Shown: positions 55,431 to 64,000 of the stretch, piece after piece
Layout of the letters: each line of letters opens with the position of its first letter
Numbering within the stretch: position 1 is the stretch's first letter
NCBI GenBank assembly: GCA_948146395.1
Contig: OX411544.1
Location: forward strand, 36,166,457-36,230,456
Length of the DNA: 64,000 bases
Reading direction: 5' to 3'
Origin: Fragum whitleyi
Lineage: Eukaryota > Mollusca > Bivalvia > Cardiida > Cardiidae
Position numbers and translations under genes: made by a program
Notes under the pieces: model-generated
The model's database searches: none
Told to the model about the DNA's origin: nothing
What the model saw: the letters and a program-made list of their open reading frames with translations, nothing else

Positions 55431-56090
55431 ACTATTCATGATGGATCACGTATTTTCAGTCACAGATTTAGTGGTAGAATGTCTTTGACTTGTTGCCTTT
55501 CATTTTTTTTTTCATATTGAAATGAGTCATGATGTCATGTCTTCCTCTGATTTAGACAAAGTAATCAATGTGGGTGATTATATCTGTCAAGATCTCATTT
55601 CTAAGCATATTCAACCAATGCAAGAATTGAATATGAAAGATCTTCCAGGGTTTATACGGTTTATACGATATAGAGATAAAGCTGCATCTGTACGGTTTCC
55701 AAAAAAAACAGTGGGAATATAAATGAAGATTTTTGTGGTTGTTATCCACTATTAAGTTTAGAGAAGTCTATATGTTTTAGTTTATGTTTGAATACCTCAA
55801 AGTATGCAATATTTCTTTACCATAGAAATGCGTTTGCAATATTCAAGGAAAATAATGAATTTTTCATTTTTTGTCTCACAGTCTAGAAATTTGGATGGTC
55901 TCTACACTGACAATGGGTCATGTTTATTACAGAGATATAAAACTGTAACTGATCTTTGTAACTACATTCGTAATCAATCGCAATCTTTAAAGTTACAAGT
56001 CGATTCCATGTTTGAATTGCATTTAGTTAAGTTGAGCTGTATTCAAGAGAGAACGTTGACTTTACATTCTGAAAATTTTGTTTGCAGCCT
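55431..56090 (+). pseudogene. Helitron cysteine-protease-like domain, copy 1
   Basis: Spread over three frames: HDGSRIFSHRFSGRMS (55437), LDKVINVGDYICQDL (55554), INEDFCGCYPLLSLEKS (about 55728), NAFAIFKENNEFFIF, then SQSRNLDGLYTDNG and FELHLVKLSCIQ. Block for block it matches copy 2, 703 bp downstream. In it the presumed oxyanion glutamine is aspartate, the nucleophile cysteine position is serine and the D-S-H motif is degraded (histidine to glutamine). It would be inactive even without its frameshifts. Confidence 0.65.
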
Positions 56091-56133
56091 ACCAAAAACA
56101 TCAATTGCTTTTGAAAAGCTACCTTTACAAGGT

Positions 56134-57034
56134 AATTTCCACCAAGGATCAGCATTGTTTGATTCAGAATCTATAGGTAAACAGTGCGTTGCCTGTTCTT
56201 TAAGTTTTTTTGTCAAAATCAAACAAATTGACACCTTTTGGAGTTCAAAGGATATTGATACTGTTTTGTACATTAGTGATTTTATCAATAGGTCTGTATG
56301 CAAAAGAAAAAAGTATCAATTCACTCCTAAATTCATCAGATCTACCAGACATTGTCAAAATATCTGATAAAATATTTTCATTGAAAGTAAAGAAAACCTA
56401 AAAGTGGAAAAGTAAATGAAAATTTTGTTGGGGAAGGCCCTTTTATTACCCTGGAAAATGCCTTGACTTTTGCCTGTTGTGATGGTGAGTACTTGATTTT
56501 TATTTGCAATGGAAATGCATTTGCACTCTATTTTTATGATGACCAGTTTGTGATGTTTGACTCTCATTCTAGAGATAAAAATGGAATGTGTTGTCCTGAC
56601 GGGAATAGCATTTTAAAACATCTGAAAAACTTGAAGAATTTGTGTAACTTCATACGTTCTTTATATGCCTCTCTAGTTACAGAAAACGATAGCCTGTTTG
56701 ACTTGCATGTCATGTACATTTCTGTTATTCAGAAGATAAAAAAGTCATCATACAGCAATAAGTTTGTTTGCTGTGTCCCATCATTAGACACAATTTTGAG
56801 TTCTTTAAACATTATAGATGATGAGGGAACCAGGATTGACAATGATAATTCTAATGTAAAAAAAGATGATTTTCTGCATATACAGGATGAACAAAATATT
56901 TCAACATGTACTGACACACATTTAACACTAATAGACCTACCATTTCTCAGTTTTGAAAGTGATTCAACCACAAAAAACCAAGGAAAAGGAAGTCAGTGGA
57001 CAAAAATCCTAAAAACTGCAAAAAACGTAAAATG
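56134..57034 (+). pseudogene. Helitron cysteine-protease-like domain, copy 2
   Basis: HQGSALFDSESIGKQCVACS (56140) supplies a conserved Gln and a candidate nucleophile Cys. IDTVLYISDFI, LLNSSDLPDIV and NAFALYFYDDQFVMFDSHSR follow; D-S-H would complete a Cys-His-Asp site. The arrangement resembles the papain-fold C76/herpesvirus-tegument-type deubiquitinase domains reported in Helitron-like and other large transposons. OTU or Ulp1-type proteases are alternatives. One frameshift lies near 56300-56330 and a stop at about 56400. The rest of the frame (to 57034) is acidic and uncharacterised. Confidence 0.65.
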
Positions 57035-57059
57035 ACAAATTTTAAAACCAGAAAACTCT

Positions 57060-58127
57060 CCTTTGGGTGAAATAGTATTTAAATTTCATGGATTAATTCA
57101 GGAAGGACCAGAATACATTTGTACATGCTGTTCACAGTTTTTTTTCAAGCATGCTGTGAAAAAATACTCGATGATAAGGAATAACGATTCTTTCGCAAAA
57201 AAAGTGTATTGCTGGAATTAAGAGTGTTCTTCAGTTGGATGGATTTGCATTTCATGTTCACAGTCTCTGAGAAAAGGTCTTATCCCACCATGCTCAATTG
57301 GGAATGGGTTAAAATTCCCTCAAGTTCTAGATGAACTAATTGATTTAACGGAATTAGAGGAAAGACTAATAACGCCTCGTATTCCATTCATGCAAATAAG
57401 AGAACTCCCGCGGAGTGGGCAACATGGGATAAAGGGAAATGTTGTAAATGTGCCGGCAGATGTAACTTCTGCAATTAGAATACTACCAAGGGGTTTTGAC
57501 GAAATGGATACTATTCCTTTAAAGCTTAAGAGAAGTACAACTTTAAATTCACATATTATTTATCAGCAAATAAGACCTCAAAAAGTTATAATGGGGTTGA
57601 AAGGGCTATTGAATACTAGTATCTTATTTCAAAATGAAAACATTCAATTAAATGAAAGTTGGATGTATGAAATAGCCAAGGAATTGCAGTGCAATAACGA
57701 CAAGCCTGTCAATACACTACAATGCCCAAATAGTTCTTTAAGCACTGATACATCTGAGGAGAGAAACATAGATACAGATAATTGGACAGAAAATAATGGA
57801 ATCCGTGAACAATGTGCAAACTTAGACACATGTATGCAGCCAGCTGATTTTAGAGAATTTCATAGAATTATTAGTGTGGTACCAGCAGAGGGCAACTCAC
57901 CCCTTGGCATGTTTCAAGATGTTAAGGCTGAATACCTGGCATTTCCCAAAATCTATTGTGGTCTGTCAAGAGATAATAACAATGAAAGGCAAGTGCCAAT
58001 ACATTACAGTACAATTTGTAAATGGGAATTGCGAAATGCAGATAGACGTGTGGCATGCTGTATACCCAATATATTCTTTAAGCTTAAAAAATTGCATATC
58101 AAACAAGTTTCAGATAAAGTGTCATAA
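57060..58127 (+). pseudogene. Helitron zinc-knuckle and DUF6570-type region
   Basis: YICTCCSQFFF and, after a stop near 57220, WICISCSQSLRKGLIPPCS are two C-x2-C half-sites. LEERLITPRIPFMQIRELPR opens the highly conserved DUF6570-type block, continuing through IKGNVVNVPADV and PLKLKRSTTLNS. Towards the end VPIHYSTICKWELRNADRRV and IPNIFFKLKKLHIKQV mark the transition to the Helitron-like N-terminal domain. The open stretch 57390-58127 (245 codons) is the longest intact piece of the element. It stops at TAA 58125-58127 where the family would read on. Confidence 0.85.
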
Positions 58128-59842
58128 GCTCTTAGAGAATGCAAACTTAAGGGGAAAAAACTCACTGTTGGAGATATTTTAAGTTCAGATATAGTATCGA
58201 ATATTATTAAACTTGATGAAGGCTACAAGGTACTTAGGACATTAAGAGTCTACCCCTTACTGGGAGCAAGCAAAAAAAAAAGATATGTTTGCCATGATAA
58301 GACAACTTGGTCTTCCGACTTGGTTTTGTTCATTTTCTGCTGCAAAAAGTCAATGGTTGGAGTTACTTAAGATACTTGGAAAGGTTTTAAAAGACAACAC
58401 ATTCACTGATTAAGATGTTTTGAATCTAACGTGGCAAGAGAAATGTGAACTTAATAAAAGTGATCCTGTTACTTGTATAAGATATTTTGATCACCGAGTT
58501 CAATTATTTTAAGGTATGTTTTGCAAAATGACTTATGTCCAATTGGCAATATTGAGAATTTCTTTTATCGCGTCGAATTTCAGCAAAGGGGTTCACAACC
58601 TATTCATATGTTAATATGGATAAAAGATGCCCCAACTTTGCAAACAAGTTCCTTAGCAGATATCACATCCTTTGTTGACAAGTATGTAACATACAAAAAA
58701 TATATGAAGATTTCAAAATTTGTTTATTACCAGACTCATCGTCATGCACGTACTTGTAGAAAAAAGGGGAAGTCTGTTTGTAGGTTTGGGTTTCCTTTAC
58801 CTCCAATGAAAGAAACTTTGATTTTAACCAATTTATCACCTAATAGCCCTGAGAGAAAACAGGCAGAGAAAAACTTTGATATTATCATGGCAGCATTAGA
58901 AAAACTAAAATTAGAAGAAAGTACAGCAGAAATTGATGTTTTTCTTTCAGACCATAAATTATTCCTGCTGGAAAATCCAAGATTTTCCTGAAGATGTCTA
59001 TGTCTGAAATTCGAGTGAATTATTATAATACAATATTACTAAAATGCTGGCAAGCTAATATGGACATACAATATATACTTGACCCATTTTCTTGTGCTGC
59101 TTACATTGTCTCTCATATCTCAAAGGGCCAACGTGGCATGTCTAACCTGTTACATGAGGCATGTAAGGCAGCCAGAGATTCTGCCATTGACATTTAAGGG
59201 CGAGTTAGGCATGTAGGAAATGTCTTCACCAATGTTGAAATTGGTGCTCAAGAGGCTGTGTATTTGATATTGCAAACACCCTTGCGTCGGTCTTCCAGAA
59301 GTGCTGTGTTTATCAACACTAACGAAGCAGTTGATCGTGTTGTTCTCCTGAAACCGTACAATACCCTGAAAGATATGTCAAAGTCTTCAACAAGCATAGA
59401 AGCAGACAATAGCACAAAACGCTATCAAAGTAGACCAATTTCCATGAGTAAATACTGTCTTGTAGACTTCATTGTCTGGTTTGAAGTGGTATTTCCTAAA
59501 AACACTAAGAAAACCAACACCCAGACAAGTAATAATGATGATGAAAGTTTTGATTTTTCTTTGCTAAGTCAAAAAAGACACATGAGAGAAGAGCACCCAG
59601 CCAGAGATGGTTCTGTTTTTTTGTAAAACGACAAACGTGTAAGGTACTTTACTCTGTTGGCTATAGTATCGAAAATGATAGGGAGAACTTCTTCAGGGAA
59701 CTGTTAATGTTATACCTCCCATGGCGAAAAGAAGAAGAATTAATCGGGAACAGTCAGAGTTTTGAAGAAAACTATAACTGTTTCAAAACTTCAATTGAAA
59801 ATAATCGAATGGCATATAACAGCAATTCTTCTTCTATAATTT
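58128..59842 (+). pseudogene. Helitron Rep (HUH/Tyr) nuclease domain, inactive and truncated
   Basis: After several stops (about 58128-58520) VEFQQRGSQPIHMLIWIKDA (58566 onward) is the HUH block, with the first His replaced by Pro. CRKKGKSVCRFGFPLPPM follows. The Tyr block reads SCAAYIVSHISKGQRGM, where the second catalytic Tyr is His (codon 59114). QEAVYLILQTPLRRSSRSAV, KRYQSRPISMSKYCLVDFIV and, in another frame, FRELLMLYLPWRKEEELIG (about 59693) continue the conserved order. Homology ends near 59842, before any Walker A motif. Rep would nick and rejoin single strands in rolling-circle transposition; this copy cannot. Confidence 0.88.
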
Positions 59843-60034
59843 GACACGTCACATATTAGAAAATTGAAAAAAATCCAACTTCCAAGTCTGTTCCATTTGG
59901 GTTTAATTTATTATTTTGAATGTTATAATTTATTTGAAAATAGTACTTAAGGTTACCCCCTTCTAAAAGAACTATTTTACTTAGAAGTATGTTATTTAAA
60001 ATCTTATCGACTTCTCTATTTTCTGAATTACAAG

Positions 60035-60449
60035 CGTGTCTGATTTGTCAACAACACGCCACACGGGACCTCTCAAGCGTCCCTTAAGAGTGCTTGTTGT
60101 GGCCAAAGGAGAGCCGCGCGAGTACGGCAATGCTGGAGAGAAGCTCCTCAACGTAGGGCTTTGTGATACAACAGCAGCTATTCGAGCTGTTGTATTTGAA
60201 GAGGGGAAATTTAACGCCCTCAGGGAAGGAGGAGCTGTGGTTCTCCACAATGCAATTTATAAAAACAACGAAATTATAATAAAAGGCCAAACAAGAATCT
60301 TTGCAACAACAATGGGAGAAATATCAGAGGAAATAAGACTTGAGGCATTGCATATCATCAGGCCTGCAGTGCCTACCCTGACACCCATCAAAGACATCCC
60401 CACCAGTCCTCCAAGAGCAAGGATGACAATAAGGGGAATAATAACAAAT
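60035..60449 (+). CDS. RPA-like OB-fold protein, exon with OB1 (5' part missing)
   Basis: Acceptor TTCTGAATTACAAG precedes 60035 and donor GTAAGT starts at 60450. The open frame has no ATG of its own; upstream exons are probable, entering with one base left to complete a codon. RPLRVLVVAKGEPREYGNAG, LLNVGLCDTTAAIRAVVFEE, FNALREGGAVVLHNAIYKN and IIIKGQTRIFATTM make a five-strand OB fold as in RPA70-type single-strand DNA-binding proteins. RMTIRGIITN begins a second OB fold finished in the next exon. It lies 190 bp behind the Helitron Rep remnant on the same strand; Helitrons of plants and some animals carry RPA-like genes, so a transposon origin is possible. Better GC content and codon integrity than the Rep part. 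Confidence 0.75.
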
Positions 60450-60553
60450 GTAAGTATTCCTTTTATCTGTTTTTAGCCTTGTTGACAGAAGTTGATGGAG
60501 CTATTATCAGTTCAGTGTCAATTTGTTTGTCAGTCTACATGCAAATATTTTGT

Positions 60554-60800
60554 AGCTCACGTGAGCACAAAGTGAGCTATTGTGATCACTGTCCGTCTGT
60601 CAGTCAGTCCGTCCGTCCGTCAATGATTTCTTTAAACATCTTCTCCTAAACCACTGGGCCAATCAAGCTGAAACTTGGCAGGGATGTTCCTTGGGTGAAG
60701 GTCTTTAAAAGTTGTTAAAGAATTTAATTTCATCAAAAACTCTGGTTGCGAGGGTTACATTAAGGCCCAAACTGGCCGAAAATCTTAGAAAAAATTGAGC
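60554..60800 (+). mobile_element. Truncated Pearl-like element, same family as 52164-54695
   Basis: Head GTAGCTCACGTGAGCACAAA with GTGAGCTATTGTGATCACTG, a CCGTCCGTCCGTC tract and the first non-repeated segment (CTACTGGGCCAAT-like, AAACTTGGCAGGGATG). Core and 3' hairpin are absent. Confidence 0.8.
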
Positions 60801-60834
60801 AATGTTTACTGTTCTAAATTCGAGCTGCCTTTTT

Positions 60835-61080
60835 TGCGCATAGGACTGTCAATCAGGAAGTCCAAGGTTCAATCTCTGCCAGGAGCGCTCATTCTTTCGG
60901 CCTATTTGTCTACCACCAATGGGTTTATAATCATAGACCAATGGGGGATAGCTGCTAGAGACTAGAAAAGGGATGTGATGGTAGTATTGGTGTGAGAAAT
61001 GCCTGGATTCTTTTGTTAGGTGCTCCAGCTGCTGCCTCATATTACTATGATTGATAAAGGCGAAACAAAACCCCATTCAA
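60835..61080 (+). mobile_element. tRNA-derived SINE, 5'-truncated copy
   Basis: Starts within the tRNA-like head (GGACTGTCAATC, then GGTTCAATCTCTGCC as worn B box) and follows the body of the full SINE, including CTATTTGTCTACCACCAATG and TTAGGTGCTCCAGC, to about 61080. Confidence 0.85.
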
Positions 61081-61248
61081 ACTTACAAACAAACCGATCC
61101 AAATACAAAGGACTAGCATATCTTAGGTCAATGTAAATTTAAATGGAAAAGGTTTGTAAAATATTGCTTGAATAATGAGAAAAAGAAAGAATTAATTTTT
61201 AAAAACAAATGTTTTGATGCGTGGCCCGTATAAGTAAACAACAGACAG

Positions 61249-61428
61249 TCAAAGGTGCGCACCATAGAAGTTAAGGACAGCACTGATAAGTAAAAGTATC
61301 ATTATGGCAAGACATGGCAGATAAAAGCCTGGAGTTGGGACAGTGCATTGCAATAACTCGTGGTCAGAAATGCCAGGGCATATGAAGGGGAAATTGGAAT
61401 TTCAACTACCCAGTTTACAACAATATAT
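61249..61428 (+). CDS. OB-fold protein, middle exon (OB2), with two frame changes
   Basis: An 180-nt exon between acceptor ACAGACAG and donor GTAAGT, both in phase 0 with its neighbours. Read in three frames it gives SKVRTIEVKDSTDK, then VKVSLWQDMADKSLELGQCI (one base missing near 61288), then VVRNARAYEGEIGISTTQFT (one extra base near 61360). This is a normal end of an OB fold with the conserved aromatic in SLW and the STTQFTTI strand. Total length stays divisible by three. In the genome as given an early TAA (61291-61293) would truncate the product: either a decayed gene or two assembly indels. Confidence 0.65.
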
Positions 61429-62492
61429 GTAAGTGTTTTCATTTTCATTTCAAATATGACCCCTCGCTTTGTTTCTACACTTACAGATAAAATTCATTGA
61501 TCTGATATGGTGAGTTTGAAAATTCCTTGTCAGAGACTCTTGGCTGCTAAAGGCAATTGATCTGGTTTTTCAGCAAATTAATAGGCTTTGTTTGGTTTAT
61601 CATGTTGTCAAGAAACATAAGAAGTCTTTTTAAAAGGAAAAATGCAAGGGAGCACTCAGTCTTCAAGCTGTCAGATAATCCATTCAATGAATGACTTAAG
61701 AAATACTAAAAAGATTATTACTGTATTTTCCTTAATAATAACACCCTCCCTAAAAGTAGCACCCCTGCATTTTTACCAAAAATGCCTAAATTTTAAGATC
61801 TTGTTGTGACTTCTTCTTTAATTTGATGTGAAATTCCTCTTAACAATCATTTATATGATGGTTAGATAAAATCTTCCTAACATGAAAAGGAAAAAGGACC
61901 TCAAAGACACAAGTTAAACGATTTTTTTTAAATCAGAAAATGCATGCTAAATTAAAGCTCCCTGACTATGCTATGTATAGCTACCTGGAGCAATTATAAT
62001 GAGAAATATGGTATATACAACAGCTTGGGTTGATTTCAGACCATACAAATGATTTAACCTTTTGCTGAATTACTCAATAGTTATAATTTAGAATTGAAGA
62101 TATATTTTTTTATGTTGAGGGGTTTGGTTTTAGTTTCATTTGTCAATAAATTATTAAAATGTTTTTGTCATAAATTCTTTAATATTATTATTTATATCCC
62201 AATTTTGCAGCAATTCAGAATGCGCGAGTCTTGTTGAATACTTTTAATATACTTGAACTAGTCTTATTTAAATATGGCAAATTTTGAAGATCATCTCTAT
62301 GCACTTATCAAGATTTTACTCCTTGAGGTTAAACTGAAATTTTGAGATAGCCTTAAAATGCAATGGTTAAGCAAAAATGTAATGCATCATCTAAATCTAC
62401 ATGTCAAATCCCATCAAAGATATGGTATTGGAACATTACAAGAGCTCAAGTTTGGTTAATGATCTAAACGTCTTTTCTTCTTGTATTTTCAG
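61429..62492 (+). other. Intron 2 of the OB-fold gene
   Basis: A 1.06-kb AT-rich intron, GT-AG, without recognisable insertion. Confidence 0.65.
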
Positions 62493-62678
62493 ACTGCTGA
62501 GCTGCCAACAACTATTGTTGAGACAGAAATCTTGGGAGTTGAAATAGGGGACGCTGAATCAATCTTGATGGCTGAATGTGGTACCCTTTACCAAACCCAA
62601 ACTGACATGGTGACATCTCACCTTGACACCACCATAAGCGACCTTTCAAAAGAAATTTCCTGTAAAATGTCAAAATGA
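62493..62678 (+). CDS. OB-fold protein, last exon
   Basis: Acceptor TTCTTGTATTTTCAG precedes 62493. The exon begins in phase 0 with TAELPTTIVETEILGVEIGD, an acidic C-terminal tail seen after the second OB fold, and stops at TGA 62676-62678. An ATTAAA about 30 bp downstream could serve as polyadenylation signal. Together the three exons give about 259 residues. Confidence 0.7.
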   Translation, partial: TAELPTTIVETEILGVEIGDAESILMAECGTLYQTQTDMVTSHLDTTISDLSKEISCKMSK

Positions 62679-63570
62679 CAGTTAAAGGAAATGAAATCGT
62701 CTAATTTCATTAAAATTTTACTTTAATTGTAAAATACTGTAAAAGCTCTTTTAGAACCCTGGAAAGACTGTAAAAGCTCCAATAGAACCATTGGGTTCTA
62801 TAAGAATCATCAGATTTCCATAAGAAAGGGATGGGCTTTAATCAGAGGCTACGCTAAATATTGAAGGCTCAGTACGAAACAGTTGTTACTGCCTATAAAC
62901 ATATGGATAGTTATTTTTGTTCCGGGCTTAGTCATCAATATTTGTTAAGACAGTTGAAAAAAGGCCAAAATAACAATCAACAAATGCTGGTAACATTTGA
63001 TGGGGGAAAGGTGCATGATTTTGTTAGTATGTTTCATTATTAGAAGTTTCAAGATTTTGTAAAAATCCATCAAAAAGGTCGGTTTTAACCTATGAAAGGG
63101 GGATGGCAGGGTTTGTGCTAGCTTTTCCAATTCAGGAGTCATTAACCCCTTGATTCTGAGTTTCCAGGGTTCAAAACTTCCGTTGAAGGGGTCAAAATAA
63201 TAATTTGAGTGGGTAATAGCTAGATATTTTTATGATGCTGGTTAACTTCTAAAAGTATCCCCGTCATGTCTTAATAATATTTCATATAAATCTCTTATTA
63301 AGATATGAAGGCAACGATTGATTCTAATAAATCAATAATTTCCAGCAGTGTCAAGTTGCACCATATGAAAATTTAAAGAGTCAGAATGACCCCTAAGACA
63401 GCTAATTTTTGGTCAAATAGGGTATTTACATAATTTTAAGGGTAAGAACCCTGGTTTTGGGGTCAAAGACCAGCCCTGGATAGACTTTTATTAGAGCATG
63501 GTACTCTTACAAGAGAATTTTATGGATATTCAGAATATTACCCAATGACTGTCTAATATTGCCAATGTCC
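62679..63570. other. No recognisable gene
   Basis: 3' flank of the OB-fold gene. The repeated phrase TGTAAAAGCTCNNNTAGAACC occurs twice at 62738-62790. Nothing else was recognised. Confidence 0.5.
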
Positions 63571-64000
63571 TTTTAGCTCACCTGAGCACATCATGCTCAA
63601 GGTGAGCTTTTGTGATCATTGAATATCTGACGTTTGTCGTCCGGCGTCAACATTTTGAGTGTTTACACTATGGAGGCCACAAATATGGCCAAATCTTCAT
63701 GAAACTTGGTCAGTCTGTTGGTCAGGTCACAAGAATGAACAAGACAATTTTCTTGTTTACACTCTGGAGGCCACAAATATTGCCCAATCTTGATAAAACT
63801 TGATCAGAATGTAGGCTAGGTCACAAGGATGAACCCGATTGAAAATGGGAAGAATCCATGCCATATCATGGCCTTAATGATAATTTTCTTTTTTACGCTC
63901 TCGATGCCACAAATAGGGCCTAACCTTCATGAAATTTGGACAGAAAATTGGTCGTGTCACAGGGATGAATCCTATTGAAAATTGGAAGGATCCATGCCAT
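63571..64000 (+). mobile_element. Pearl-like element, cut by the window end
   Basis: Head TTTTAGCTCACCTGAGCACA with the palindrome arm TGCTCAAGGTGAGCTTTTG, a short CGTCCGGCGTC tract and the first units of a tandem core (GGCCACAAATATGGCC at 63674 and 63769; GCCACAAATAGGGCC at 63906). Same head as the 52164-54695 family but a different core. Confidence 0.85.

Larger units (their letters stand above)
55199..59842 (+). mobile_element. Decayed autonomous Helitron/Helentron-type element (coding part)
   Basis: Interrupted open frames over 4.6 kb follow one order on the plus strand: hydrophobic leader with a 2A-like motif, two tandem cysteine-protease-like domains, zinc knuckles, a DUF6570-type region and the Helitron Rep nuclease. 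The PIF1-type helicase that normally follows is missing, so the copy is 3'-truncated at about 59842. At least ten stops or frameshifts and mutated catalytic motifs show it cannot act by itself. Ends of the original element were not identified. A complete Pearl-like element sits only 0.5 kb upstream and could have been mobilised by relatives of this one. Confidence 0.85.
60450..61248 (+). other. Intron 1 of the OB-fold gene
   Basis: A 799-bp intron with two insertions: a truncated Pearl-like element (60554-60800) and a 5'-truncated SINE (60835-61080). GT-AG boundaries are phase 0. Confidence 0.7.

Overview
This looks like an AT-rich metazoan nuclear window, most likely from a bivalve mollusc. 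The evidence is split genes with GT-AG introns, a fibrinogen-related domain (FReD) gene, tRNA-derived SINEs, many foldback/MITE families, and several Pearl-like (Helentron-like) non-autonomous elements with tandem-repeat cores as known from bivalves. The species is inference. Most open frames here are not genes, and I found no bacterial-type features, rRNA genes or CRISPR arrays.

Region 13.6-37.5 kb, minus strand: one apparently intact five-exon gene for a secreted protein of 324 residues (signal peptide, cysteine-rich PAN/Apple-like domain, C-terminal FReD). Exons are 37502-37193, 27739-27597, 24938-24818, 20108-19944 and 13801-13566. All splice phases match and the summed length is exactly 975 nt. 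Its four long introns hold nearly all the repeats between 13.8 and 37.2 kb: Pearl-like tandem blocks, MITEs, a (GA)n tract, a broken Tc1-like transposase and a LINE fragment. The 3' end of the gene is triplicated and split by a Pearl-like insertion.

Region 0-13.5 kb and 37.5-49.8 kb: largely intergenic, with MITEs, foldbacks, SINE copies and long stretches where I see nothing recognisable.

Region 49.8-54.7 kb: two direct copies of a 665-bp segment, the first lying next to a promoter-like YY1 motif and candidate non-coding exons, then a complete 2.5-kb Pearl-like element with about a dozen tandem units.

Region 55.2-59.85 kb, plus strand: a decayed autonomous Helitron/Helentron-type element. 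It has a 2A-like leader, two tandem copies of a papain-fold (C76/tegument-type-like) cysteine-protease domain, zinc knuckles, a DUF6570-type region and a Rep (HUH/Tyr) nuclease domain. The helicase is missing and both Rep catalytic motifs are damaged.

Region 60.0-62.7 kb, plus strand: three phase-0 exons encode a two-OB-fold, RPA-like single-strand DNA-binding protein directly behind the Rep remnant. Its middle exon carries two compensating frameshifts. It is either a host gene or the SSB module of a Helitron. The window ends inside another Pearl-like element (63.57 kb onward).
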